Shown: positions 24,891 through 34,400 of the stretch, piece by piece
Layout: each line of letters begins with the position of its first letter
How positions within the stretch are numbered: the stretch's first letter is position 1
Assembly (NCBI GenBank): GCA_003978465.1
Contig: QNZS01000042.1
Location: forward strand, 1 to 44,240
Direction of reading: 5' to 3'
Source of the DNA: Sulfurimonas sp.
Lineage (GTDB): Bacteria; Campylobacterota; Campylobacteria; Campylobacterales; Sulfurimonadaceae
Length of the DNA stretch: 44,240 bases
Position numbers and translations under genes: made by a program
Notes under the pieces: model-generated
Seen by the model: only the letters and a program-made list of their open reading frames with translations
Databases searched by the model: none
What the model was told of the DNA's origin: nothing

Positions 24891-25816
24891 TGAAGTACCT
24901 ACTTCTTTTTCTCCTCCCGTTTTCCCTCTATGCTTCTAAAATTTTATCTTATAATATTTATGAGAGAAGTAACCGTGCTGATGTGATGATAACATTTGAC
25001 ACACCCTTTAATGGTGTTATAAAGCAGAGTAAGAGTACAAATAAAATTATCATAAAACTAGAAAATGCTTCTATTGAATCATCACATATAAAACGAGTGA
25101 ATTCTGACTTCTTACATTCACTCACTATAACACCATTAAAGGGTCAAACACAGATAGTTGCATCTATCTCTCCAAATGTTAAACTTATTGCCTCAAAAAC
25201 ATCTGATGCTTATGGATTAAGACTTAGATTTACAGATGTCCAAGTTGTAAAAGCAAAAACTACACAAATAAGCACGATAAACAATAGTCTATCTAAGTTA
25301 CCGACTAAAAAGAGTGGGGAAATGTCTACGAGTTATTATATCGTAGTGACTATATTAATTATTGGAATTATTATCTTACTTATTTTAAAGAAAAGAATGA
25401 TACTCTCAGGTAATACAAAACAAAATAAGTCATGGTTGTTTAACTCTAATGATACTAAAGTTGTGCAAGATAGAAAAACAGATCTAGCATCTAATCCAAG
25501 TAGTTCTGACTCTCTGATCTCTATCCGTTTTCAAAAAGCAATTGACAATCAAAACAGTGTTGTAATGTTAGACTTTGGACATGAAAGTTATTTAGTTTTA
25601 ATGGGAAATAGTAATATTTTGCTTGATAAGTTTAAAGATAATAAACCTACATCACAAAGCGAGTTTGATTCTATCCTACAAGAAAGGAATAGAGAATTAG
25701 AAGATTTTTTAGGTACAAATGAGAGTAGTTCAACATACTCTAACACTCAGCGTAAAGAGCCTATTCAAGCATATAAGGAAAGAGCTGCTTCACTAGTTTA
25801 TGAAGATGAAGCTTAG
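24890..25816 (+). CDS. fliO: FliO-like flagellar export-gate assembly protein with periplasmic AMIN-like domain
   Basis: This 308-residue protein has a signal peptide (MKYLLLFLLPFSLYA), a periplasmic beta-rich domain (about 17-118) resembling AMIN (VMITFDTPFNGVIK, KIIIKLENASI), one membrane helix (149-167) and a basic then acidic cytoplasmic tail. In Campylobacterota the gene after fliN is a FliO of this extended form, whereas E. coli FliO lacks the periplasmic domain. I assign it by position and architecture, not by the short FliO core alone. The start overlaps the fliN stop. The last four bases overlap the convergent 387-residue gene. Confidence 0.78.
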   Translation: MKYLLLFLLPFSLYASKILSYNIYERSNRADVMITFDTPFNGVIKQSKSTNKIIIKLENASIESSHIKRVNSDFLHSLTITPLKGQTQIVASISPNVKLIASKTSDAYGLRLRFTDVQVVKAKTTQISTINNSLSKLPTKKSGEMSTSYYIVVTILIIGIIILLILKKRMILSGNTKQNKSWLFNSNDTKVVQDRKTDLASNPSSSDSLISIRFQKAIDNQNSVVMLDFGHESYLVLMGNSNILLDKFKDNKPTSQSEFDSILQERNRELEDFLGTNESSSTYSNTQRKEPIQAYKERAASLVYEDEA

Positions 25817-26976
25817 TCTTCTTCCTTTGTTATAGTAGAAGTAAAACGGTCTTTTAAAAGCTTCTTTACAACTCCGATATGAGTTAAATTCATCTCATAC
25901 GAGTTATCCATTTGCTTATTTATATGAAATACCTCTGTCACTGTAATACCATAGGGGTCTTTTTTCTCTTTCGTGATTTTTCCTTTCTCTATAGTATAAA
26001 GATATAACTTCTTACGGCCCGTTTGAATATAGTATGTAAGAACTATCTCATTTGAATGTTTTTTTTCTAGTGCAACCATTACACGCTGTGTATCTGTATA
26101 CTCACCTTCAAGTTTAAGAAGATTTTTTGCATTTTCTATATTTAAGTAACCGACATAAAATTTATTATAAAGGTTATGATAACGCTGTACTTTGAAGTCC
26201 ATCAAAAATGATATATCTAATATATGTTTTTTATGGCTTCTAATACTTTTAGTAATCCATGACATTGTATTGTAGTATCTAAACGGATGTAACTTCAGCT
26301 CATGAGCTTCTATCATACATCCAGTATTTATTATATCTTTAGGAATAAGTTGGCGTTTATCTTTTGCAATAATTTGATCTAAGACATCACCTGCCGAGAA
26401 CTCTTTAGTAAACCATACCTTACAGTAATCAGGAAACTGCTTAGCACCTGTTGCACCATCATTTAAGATGATCAGAGCCTTTATCTCATAGTTAGGAAAG
26501 GCAATCTCTAATAATGCCTTTTTCTTGCGCAAGCGACGTCTAAGTTTAAGCACAGACTTAACAAGTGTCATCTCCACAAAATAGAGTTCATTTTTTACAG
26601 TTACAAACATCGCATCAAACTCACTTATCTCGCGTGACTTTGTTCTGTATACTATCTGCTCTTTCTCACTAATAGAGAGAGTATTTGCGTATGCCTTGTG
26701 CTTGTTTTGATGAAAACCTTTGAGTACAAACTTATCTATATAATCATTGTTTTGTGCATAACGCAGTAACTTTTCATATACAAAGTTCTCAAATACTTCA
26801 CCTTCAAATGAACGAAATGAACTCATGTATGCCGGATCATCTACTTGTATATTTTTAGCTAAAAGTGAGAGCAGGTGTTTTGTATTGTAGTCGTAGTGAT
26901 ACAGGTTGTCTGCTATATCACCAGTTTCTAAAAGTTTTATTGATTCACTCATATCTAAAGGATGTATTTGTGACAT
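25813..26976 (-). CDS. 387-residue protein of unknown function, PD-(D/E)XK-like core
   Basis: I do not recognise a named family. The protein is soluble. Residues 58-137 have the order of a restriction-endonuclease-like core: a helix with conserved-looking acids (FEGEVFENFVYEKL, 58-71), a strand with EFDAMFV (D121), and ELYFVEMTLVKS (E135-x-T137, where a nuclease would usually have K). A basic helix KLRRRLRKKK (144-153) follows. The C-terminal half is beta-rich (VMVALEKK, IVLTYYIQTGRKKLYLYTIE). It is the last gene of the accD-to-dus unit, abutting dus with no gap. Resemblance to DUF1887/Card1-type nucleases is possible but unproven. Confidence 0.75.
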   Translation of the reverse strand: MSQIHPLDMSESIKLLETGDIADNLYHYDYNTKHLLSLLAKNIQVDDPAYMSSFRSFEGEVFENFVYEKLLRYAQNNDYIDKFVLKGFHQNKHKAYANTLSISEKEQIVYRTKSREISEFDAMFVTVKNELYFVEMTLVKSVLKLRRRLRKKKALLEIAFPNYEIKALIILNDGATGAKQFPDYCKVWFTKEFSAGDVLDQIIAKDKRQLIPKDIINTGCMIEAHELKLHPFRYYNTMSWITKSIRSHKKHILDISFLMDFKVQRYHNLYNKFYVGYLNIENAKNLLKLEGEYTDTQRVMVALEKKHSNEIVLTYYIQTGRKKLYLYTIEKGKITKEKKDPYGITVTEVFHINKQMDNSYEMNLTHIGVVKKLLKDRFTSTITKEED

Positions 26977-27927
26977 TTATGCAAACTCTCCATTTCTAAA
27001 AAAATCATCTAGTAAGTTTCTATACTCTTGTATATCAGTAATTGAATTCACATCATTTCTAAGTACTGAAGCACCCTTGTAGCCCTTTGAATATGTGTGA
27101 GTGTGTTTTCTGAACATCGATACACCATGTGCACCATAAAACTCTATCATCTTATCAAAATGTTCCATAATTATCTCATGTTTTAGGGCAAAGTCTATAT
27201 ATTCTTCACCTGAACGCAGTTGATGAAAAATCCAAGGAGCACCAACAGCACCACGTCCTATCATAATACCATCAGCACCAGTATGCTCAGTTACCCATTT
27301 TGCTTTCGAATAAGAGTCTATATCACCATTAGCAATTACAGGAATATTAATAGCCTCTTTTATCTCTCTAATTGCATCATAATCAACAGGTGCTTTAAAC
27401 TTTCCAACACGAGTACGCCCATGAACAGCTATAAAGTCTGCACCACTATCTTCAACCATTTTTGCAATATCAACATGGTTTTTTTCTTCAAAACCAAGAC
27501 GAATTTTTACAGATGTCATAGACTTGTTTGAAGTATCTTTTATAGTTCTAATAATATCGCCCATTAGTGGTAAATCTAAAAGAAGAGAACTACCACTTCC
27601 ATGTCCTACAACTTTAGGTACAGGACAACCACAGTTAAGATCTATAATATCTATACCATCCTGCTCATTAAGAACTTCAACAGCACGTCTTGCTATATCT
27701 ATTTGTGAAGCAGAAATCTGTACAGAGTAAGGATCTTCATTGATTGACTTTTCTAACATGTGTAGTGTTTTCTTAGAACCGTGAGCTAGAGCATTTGAGC
27801 TTAACATCTCACTTATAGTAAGGTCTGCTCCAAATTTTTTAACAACACTACGAAATGGAAGGTCTGTAAAACCAGCTAAGGGAGCAAGGACATATAGAGG
27901 ATTATCAAAGGAAAGCTTATTTAGCAT
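26977..27927 (-). CDS. dus: tRNA-dihydrouridine synthase
   Basis: Dus enzymes use FMN and NADPH to reduce specific uridines in tRNA D-loops. The 316 residues show the TIM-barrel start LAPLAGFTDLPFR, the catalytic Cys C101 in DLNCGCPVPK, FMN-binding VKIRLGF and HGRT, and PVIANGDI and GADGIMIGRGA for the phosphate. The C-terminal helical domain is present. It looks closest to the DusB group, but the subtype is not certain. It sits three bases after the membrane-protein gene in the accD-to-387 unit. Confidence 0.92.
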   Translation of the reverse strand: MLNKLSFDNPLYVLAPLAGFTDLPFRSVVKKFGADLTISEMLSSNALAHGSKKTLHMLEKSINEDPYSVQISASQIDIARRAVEVLNEQDGIDIIDLNCGCPVPKVVGHGSGSSLLLDLPLMGDIIRTIKDTSNKSMTSVKIRLGFEEKNHVDIAKMVEDSGADFIAVHGRTRVGKFKAPVDYDAIREIKEAINIPVIANGDIDSYSKAKWVTEHTGADGIMIGRGAVGAPWIFHQLRSGEEYIDFALKHEIIMEHFDKMIEFYGAHGVSMFRKHTHTYSKGYKGASVLRNDVNSITDIQEYRNLLDDFFRNGEFA

Positions 27928-27930
27928 AGA

Positions 27931-28950
27931 CTAGACAAATAGTTCTATACTAAAGTTTTTATTACATAATTTTAAAGCACGATATGCTTTAAAATTTTGG
28001 TACTCTTTATCTAAAGAATTATCAAGAATACTATCAACAGGAGCTAACATTTCTAAGTCAAATAGTGTATAAAGGTAAGCATCTATGGCATCTTCATTTT
28101 CATCACTTAACATTTCAAAAAGTTTTATGCGCTGCTCTGGAATCATATCACCAGTCGAAATTGCAGCCGAGAGTTTAATAAAGTCAGCTGCATTTAAATC
28201 TAAAGATTTTATAAGAGGAAGTAACTCTTCATTCTTAATTTCTAAAGTATACTCATCAGCATTTACACGTGTTAAAATTATGTATAAAGAATCTTTAGAC
28301 AACAATGCCTTGTATTTTAAAAGATTAAAGATTGAAGCAGTTTTCACATAATCAATATATGCTTCTTCTCTTAGTACATCAGCATATTTAGTCCTATTTG
28401 AAAGAATGTCTTCAGTTTTAAGAATCCCTTTTTTATATTTGTTACGCTTATTTTGGATAACAAGTTCATTATCTTTTAAAAGATTATATGGTTTTAAGTC
28501 AGCAACTTCACCATTTTTAATATCATCAATAATTTTTACAACACTATCAATCTTTTCATTTTTAGTTAGACCTATAACATTTCCTATTGGAAATATAGTA
28601 GTGTTTTCTAGTAGTTTTCCTAGAAGTGAGTATCTATCTGTTTGAAAAGTGTGACTTCTTGATTTTTCTCCTAAGTAAGCTTCAACGATAGCATCAATGA
28701 TTTTATCATAATCTTTTTCATACTTACGCAGACTCATACTTCCAAGGAAAGAGTAAAAAGACATATGTAGAACACTCGCCACATAAAGTACAAAAATAGG
28801 AACCATTACCCATATTGCTATAGATAAAGCAGGTAAAGGTATACCAAAAAGATCAATTGATCTTGTTTCCTGTGTTATATATGTATAAACAAATGCTCCT
28901 ACTGAAGCCATTAAGATGAGTGCAGATATCGTATATCTTTTGATGTACAT
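27931..28950 (-). CDS. 339-residue membrane-anchored protein of unknown function
   Basis: I do not recognise the family. Two membrane helices lie at about 8-25 and 41-62, separated by a short loop. The remaining 275 residues are soluble, helical and rich in Lys, Asp and Leu (KYEKDYDKIIDAIVEAY, KYADVLREEAYIDYVK), without Cys pairs or a nucleotide-binding loop. The topology places the large domain in the cytoplasm. It lies between dksA-like and dus genes, eight bases after the former, within a tightly packed operon, and is intact with ordinary codon use. Confidence 0.8.
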   Translation of the reverse strand: MYIKRYTISALILMASVGAFVYTYITQETRSIDLFGIPLPALSIAIWVMVPIFVLYVASVLHMSFYSFLGSMSLRKYEKDYDKIIDAIVEAYLGEKSRSHTFQTDRYSLLGKLLENTTIFPIGNVIGLTKNEKIDSVVKIIDDIKNGEVADLKPYNLLKDNELVIQNKRNKYKKGILKTEDILSNRTKYADVLREEAYIDYVKTASIFNLLKYKALLSKDSLYIILTRVNADEYTLEIKNEELLPLIKSLDLNAADFIKLSAAISTGDMIPEQRIKLFEMLSDENEDAIDAYLYTLFDLEMLAPVDSILDNSLDKEYQNFKAYRALKLCNKNFSIELFV

Positions 28951-28958
28951 TCTTTTTC

Positions 28959-29312
28959 CTATTGTCTAGTTTTTTCTATTATCTCTCTACAATCAATGCA
29001 GTATATTGCATGTGATTTTACTTTTAAACGTTCTATACCTATATCGTCTTCACACATTTCGCAAGTACCATAATCACCATGCATTATTTTACCTAAAGTA
29101 ACTTCAATCTCACGGAGTTCTTGTGTCTGTTGTATGATTATAGCACTTTCTACCATTGAGTTATTATTAGCTGCGGCATGATCACCCTCATCATTTAACT
29201 CTAGTCCGCTTAATTGGCTTAGTTCATCATTGACACCGTCAATGTTACGATTTATCTGTTTTTTACGATTTTCCAGTATCTCTCTGAAATAAATTAACTC
29301 ATTCTTTTGCAC
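28959..29312 (-). CDS. dksA: DksA/TraR-type C4 zinc-finger protein
   Basis: DksA-type proteins enter the RNA polymerase secondary channel and, with ppGpp, alter promoter opening. The 117 residues form an N-terminal coiled coil, a DEGDHA tip at 41-46 that matches the DxxDxA motif needed for DksA action, and a zinc finger C84-x2-C87-x17-C105-x2-C108. It is shorter than E. coli DksA (151), as is usual for Campylobacterota homologues. It follows rlmH by ten bases. Confidence 0.88.
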   Translation of the reverse strand: MQKNELIYFREILENRKKQINRNIDGVNDELSQLSGLELNDEGDHAAANNNSMVESAIIIQQTQELREIEVTLGKIMHGDYGTCEMCEDDIGIERLKVKSHAIYCIDCREIIEKTRQ

Positions 29313-29322
29313 TTATATCCTT

Positions 29323-29781
29323 TTACTTATGGTATGGATGGTTTGTTAAAATAGAAAAACCTCGATATATCTGCTCAAGTAAAACTACTTTGGCAATTTT
29401 ATGGCTCATCGTGATTTTTCCTAAGCTTACGATAACATCACTTTTCTTTAAAAAGTCATCTTCAAAACCGTATGCACCACCTATGAAAAATTTCACTGAC
29501 ATTTTACCATCTAAATACTTGCTAAACTCATAACTATCGATTATTTTACCATTTGGGTGCAAAACAACACTAAAAGAAGAGCTAATATGTGGTTCTAATA
29601 CTTTTGTGTATGCCGACTGTGCCGATTTTACTGAGATATTATGTGCTTTTGTTATATCTTTGTTAAAAATTTCAGTATCTTTTATATTTGCGAAGCGGGA
29701 AATCATTTTTGTGAGGTCTTTATAAAGAGGATCATAAATAGTTTTTTCTTTTTTGGCAATACTAATAATTTCTATATTCAT
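29323..29781 (-). CDS. rlmH: 23S rRNA (pseudouridine1915-N3)-methyltransferase RlmH
   Basis: RlmH is a SPOUT-class enzyme that methylates pseudouridine 1915 in helix 69 of 23S rRNA. The 152 residues show the knot region FFIGGAYGF (about 98-106), [22 protein letters not shown] and the nearly invariant end [10 protein letters not shown]...HPYHK. The start overlaps the thiE-like gene by four bases, indicating coupling. Confidence 0.95.
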   Translation of the reverse strand: MNIEIISIAKKEKTIYDPLYKDLTKMISRFANIKDTEIFNKDITKAHNISVKSAQSAYTKVLEPHISSSFSVVLHPNGKIIDSYEFSKYLDGKMSVKFFIGGAYGFEDDFLKKSDVIVSLGKITMSHKIAKVVLLEQIYRGFSILTNHPYHK

Positions 29782-30341
29782 TTAAGTATGCCGCTTCCTA
29801 TGACATTATAGGTAACATGAGTAAACTCATCATCAAGTCTAACACCACCAATAGCTCCAACCAAATGCTTAGATTCTGAAGCAATATCTTCTAAAGAGTC
29901 CCCAAGTATACCAGTAATGTCTTTTTTAGTGTCAGTACTTCTATATGCTCCTAAACCGATATAGTTTAAGTCAAGACTGTTGGCTTGTAGTACTTCTTCT
30001 TTGTTGTGCGTTGATATACCTAAAATCTTATCGCTAGTCACCACACTACGAACAAGTTCAACAGCCTTATGAATATCTTCATCAATTTTTAGAAGGTCTT
30101 CTTGTCCAAGATGTACTCCATCACAATACTCAACTAGTTCAATTGCATCATTAACAATTAAAAAACCATCATAGATTTTTCTAATCAAAATAAGTTGTTG
30201 TTTGATAAACTCCATATCAGCATTTTTATTACGGTATTGAATTATCTCAGCATTATGTTCTTTAGCTAAAGTAATATACTCTTCAATACTTACCCCTTTA
30301 GTATCAAGCATATCTTGATCACAAAGGGCATATAGTCTCAT
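29778..30341 (-). CDS. Thiamine phosphate synthase-like protein (ThiE/TenI family)
   Basis: This small TIM barrel of 187 residues has the ThiE pattern: [10 protein letters not shown] (pyrophosphate Arg/Lys), [35 protein letters not shown] and GAIGGV near the C-terminus. ThiE joins the hydroxymethylpyrimidine and thiazole moieties of thiamine. TenI homologues in the same family aromatise the thiazole instead. At 187 residues it is about 20 shorter than typical ThiE, so either role is possible. It starts three bases after accD and overlaps rlmH. Confidence 0.8.
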   Translation of the reverse strand: MRLYALCDQDMLDTKGVSIEEYITLAKEHNAEIIQYRNKNADMEFIKQQLILIRKIYDGFLIVNDAIELVEYCDGVHLGQEDLLKIDEDIHKAVELVRSVVTSDKILGISTHNKEEVLQANSLDLNYIGLGAYRSTDTKKDITGILGDSLEDIASESKHLVGAIGGVRLDDEFTHVTYNVIGSGILK

Positions 30342-30344
30342 TCT

Positions 30345-31187
30345 TTATACTTTTAAAAGTGTAAAAAGATCTGAGAGTGTTTTTTTAAGCTCATTTCTAT
30401 TTACTATCATATCAATAGAACCTTTTTCAAGTAAAAATTCTGCACGCTGAAAACCGTCTGGAAGTGCTGAACCAATAGTCTGCTCGATTACACGTTGTCC
30501 AGCAAACCCAATAAGGGCACCAGGCTCAGCTATAATGACATCACCAAGTGTTGCAAATGATGCAGATACACCACCCATTGTAGGGTCAGTAAGCACCGAG
30601 ATATAAGGTAAGTTTTGTTTTGCTAATTTTGCTAAAGCAGCTGATGTTTTACTCATCTGAAGCAGTGAAAAAGTTGACTCTTGCATACGTGCTCCACCTG
30701 AAGCAGAAAGGATCACAAGACCTTCTCTATTTTCTATAGCACGGCCTACTGCACGAACTATCTTCTCACCCTCAACAGACCCTAAACTTCCACCCATAAA
30801 AGCAAAATCAAAGATAACTACCTGAACAGGGACAGTATTCATTGTGCAGCTTCCTGCTACAACAGAGGATTTACGACCTGTTTTAGCGAAGCCCTCTTCT
30901 ATTCTTTGTTTATAAGGTTTTTTATCTACAAATTCTAAAGGGTCAATAGGCTCTAATGAAGCATCAAACTCTACAAATGTTCCCTCATCAGCTAAAAGTT
31001 CGATACGCTCTTTTACACCAATACGGATATGGTATCCACACTTAGGACATACATAATTTTGGTTCTCAACTTCTTTGTAGTACATAGTTGAATTGCAAGA
31101 TTTACATGTAATCCAATGTGAAGATGCCTCTTCTTTTATAGCTGGTTTGTTATCAAAAGTTTTATGAAATAGGTCGAATAGGTTCAA
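30345..31187 (-). CDS. accD: Acetyl-CoA carboxylase carboxyltransferase beta subunit
   Basis: AccD pairs with AccA to transfer CO2 from carboxybiotin to acetyl-CoA, the committed step of fatty acid synthesis. The 280 residues carry the N-terminal zinc ribbon C28-x2-C31-x15-C47-x2-C50 and the crotonase-fold domain with SASGGARMQE, GGVSASFA and IGFAGQRVIEQT. It leads the unit that runs leftward through the 387-residue gene. The 240 bases upstream are AT-rich and contain a perfect palindrome. Confidence 0.96.
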   Translation of the reverse strand: MNLFDLFHKTFDNKPAIKEEASSHWITCKSCNSTMYYKEVENQNYVCPKCGYHIRIGVKERIELLADEGTFVEFDASLEPIDPLEFVDKKPYKQRIEEGFAKTGRKSSVVAGSCTMNTVPVQVVIFDFAFMGGSLGSVEGEKIVRAVGRAIENREGLVILSASGGARMQESTFSLLQMSKTSAALAKLAKQNLPYISVLTDPTMGGVSASFATLGDVIIAEPGALIGFAGQRVIEQTIGSALPDGFQRAEFLLEKGSIDMIVNRNELKKTLSDLFTLLKV

Positions 31188-31276
31188 AAAAAATCCTTAA
31201 AATATAAATAACTTTAATTATAACTAATTAATACTTACATTATAGGTTTTGTTTGATTTATTACAAAAGAAGTTAT

Positions 31277-31304
31277 GAGTTTACTCACAAATATGAGTAA
31301 ACTC
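31277..31304. terminator. Perfect 11-bp palindrome upstream of accD, possible gltB terminator or operator
   Basis: GAGTTTACTCA and TGAGTAAACTC are exact inverse copies around a six-base loop (CAAATA). It lies about 125 bases after the gltB stop and 90 bases before the accD ATG on the same strand. The sequence after it on the minus strand is only mildly T-rich (ATAACTTCTTTTG), so an operator or processed-RNA role is as likely as termination. Confidence 0.4.
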
Positions 31305-31410
31305 TGTAGTGTTATTTTAGTCCAAAATAATCCCACCCCATGAATTTGTCTCAAACCATTTATCTCAAAAGAATAATTAATTTAATCAAACCCAAATAAC
31401 ATTATAGCTT

Positions 31411-31426
31411 AGTTCTCAAAAGAACT
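31411..31426. terminator. Palindrome next to the gltB stop codon
   Basis: AGTTCT-CAAA-AGAACT forms a perfect 6-bp hairpin three bases after the gltB stop on the minus strand. No U run follows in the gltB direction, so it may act as a 3'-end stabiliser instead of a terminator. Confidence 0.35.
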
Positions 31427-31429
31427 TTA

Positions 31430-34400
31430 TTATTCACCTCGCTTGCTTGCTTCGAGTGATGGCCTTTCTCCCCTAGGAATAATCATCCATATTTTTCTTA
31501 TTTCACTTCTGTAGCTATGAAGAATATCTTGTGCTTTTTGACTTCCTGTTTTAGCTACAAAATCTTCTAAAAGACGTTTGAGTTCAAACATATCTACATC
31601 AAACTCATCATTATCAAGTCTAATAGCTTCTACAAGTTCTGTGTTAACTTTTTCATAGAATGTTCTGTCTTCATCATAAACAAATGCTTTACCGCCTGTC
31701 ATACCAGCACCAAAGTTATTACCCGTTTTACCTAAAATAACGACTGTACCGCCTGTCATGTATTCACATGGATTATCTCCAGTACCTTCAACAATAGTTG
31801 TAGCCCCAGAATTTCTAACAGCAAATCTTTCACCAACTTGACCATTGATGTAAAGAGAACCACCTGTTGCACCATAAAGACATGTGTTTCCACCAAGTGC
31901 AAACTCTTGTCCACTTTTTTCAGCAGTGATTACAATATTACCACCATTCATACCCTTACCTATATAATCATTTCCTGCACCATAAAGGTTAATATTTATT
32001 CCCTTTGTCATAAAAGCACCTAGGGATTGTCCTGCAACACCTTTCATATTCAGTGTAATGGTATTATCAGGTAATCCATCATTTCCATATCTTGAAGCAA
32101 TCTCTCCTGAAATTCTAGTAGCAAAACTTCTATTTAAATTAGAGATTTCTTTCTCTAATACAATCGCTTTTTCTGGGTTCTCAATCGTTGGTAATAGTTC
32201 TTGAATAAGTGCTTTTTCATACTCGTTTTGATCATAAGGCTCATTAAATGGTACTTGGCATGTGTTTACACCTTCTATCCTATAGATTAATGATTCAAAA
32301 TCAAATTTTTGTGCGAATGCATCATCAATAACATTTAATAGATGGTCTTGACCAACAATCTCTTCTATAGATTTGTAACCAAGTAATGCAAGAATCTCTC
32401 TAACATCTTCAGCTAGTAGTGTAAAATAGTTCACTACTTTATCAACATTACCATTAAATTTTTCTCTTAGTTTCTCATCTTGAGTTGCTACACCAACGGC
32501 ACATGTATTCATATGGCAAACTCTCAACATAATACAACCCACAGTTACAAGTGCACCTGTACCAAATGCATATGCTTCCGCACCCATAATAGCAGCTTTT
32601 ACAACATCTAAACCAGTTTTTAGTCCACCATCTGTCTCAAGTGTTACTTGACCTCTTAAGTTGTTTACTTTAAGTGAATTATGTGCTTCAAGTAGTCCAA
32701 GTTCCCATGGATTACCTGCAAATCTAACCGATCCAATTGGTGCAGCACCAGTTCCACCATCTCCACCAGAGATAATAATCTTATCAGCATATGCTTTAGC
32801 AACACCAGAAGCGATTGTTCCAACACCAGCAGAAGATACAAGTTTAACTGCAACTCTTGCTTTAGGATTGGCCTGCTTAAGGTCATAAATAAGCTGTGCT
32901 AAATCCTCAATAGAATAAATATCATGGTGTGGTGGTGGCGAAATTAGAGTAACACCTGGTTTTGTGTATCTAAGTGTTGCTATAAGTGGAGAAACCTTTG
33001 ATCCAGGAAGCTGCCCACCCTCACCTGGTTTAGCACCTTGAGCAACTTTAATCTGTAACTCCTCAGCAGATTGTAAATACTCTGGGGTTACACCAAATCT
33101 ACCAGATGCTATCTGTTTAATTTTAGAGTTTCTGTTACTATTAAGTCTCTCTTTTGCTTCACCACCCTCACCTGAGTTAGATTTAGCACCAATCTTATTC
33201 ATAGCTGTGGCTAATGTCTCATGAGCTTCTTGCGAAATAGATCCCATAGACATAGCTGCTGTTGAAAATCTTTTAAAAATTTCAGAGAGTGGCTCCACTT
33301 CATCTACTGAAATTGCCTCTCTATCGCTTTTTAAATCAAAGAAATCTCTAATAAATTTCTTATCCCTACCATCAACTAACTCTTTTAATTTATTCCAATC
33401 CTCTTTTTTTCCAGATGTTGCAGCATCTTGGATAGCAGCGATTGTTGAACGTGAAAGATCATGAAACTCTTCACCTTTTCTATACTTGTAGTATCCACCT
33501 TTATATAATGCTTTCTCTTTTCCATCAAACATGTCTGTATATGCACGAGCATGATTAGAGTTTAATCTTTCGTCAATATCCGAATATGAAAGACCTGCAA
33601 GTAGAGACTCACTACCTACAAAGCAATCATTAACAATCTCATCACTTAATCCAATAACATCAAAGAGTCTAGAATTTCTATATGAAGATAATGTCGCAAT
33701 ACCCATCTTGGACATAATTTTTGAAAGTCCAGCACCCATAGCTCTTCTAAATCTTCTCATATTAAAAGAGATGTCTTGGGCATACTCTGTACCCTCAGCT
33801 AACTCCTCTACGGTAAAGTAAAGGAGGTATGGGAAAATTGCTGTAGCACCATAGGACAACATACAAGCTGCTGAATGTGGATCAAAGACTTCACCAGAAA
33901 CCGCAACGATACTTACAAGATGTCTTAATTTAACATCCAATAGTTTTTGACTCAGAGCACCAATAGCCATAAGCATCGGTATTACTTTATTATCAGTATC
34001 TAATTCTCTATCGTCGAGAATAATAGTTCGAACGCCATTATCTCTTACATCAACAATAATTTTTTCAATCAAAGTATCTAATGATGCTTTTAAGTTGTCT
34101 GTGTATGCAGTTGAATATTTACCCGACTTGTATGCTAAGTCATACCTTGAAGAGTTTTCATCTCCAAACTCTTGTAAGATTGAGAACTTTTCAGCTGACA
34201 TAATCGGAAGTACAGTTTTTAGTCTTTTTCCATGCTCTGGATCATCAGAAAGAACATTTCTTATCTCACCAAAACCTGTGTTTAGGCTCATAACTGTTTT
34301 TTCTCTAATAGAATCCATTGGTGGATTTGTTACTTGGGCAAACTTTTGCTTGAAAAAATCTGTAAAGTTTCTCTGCTGAGTTGAGAATGCTGCAATAGGA

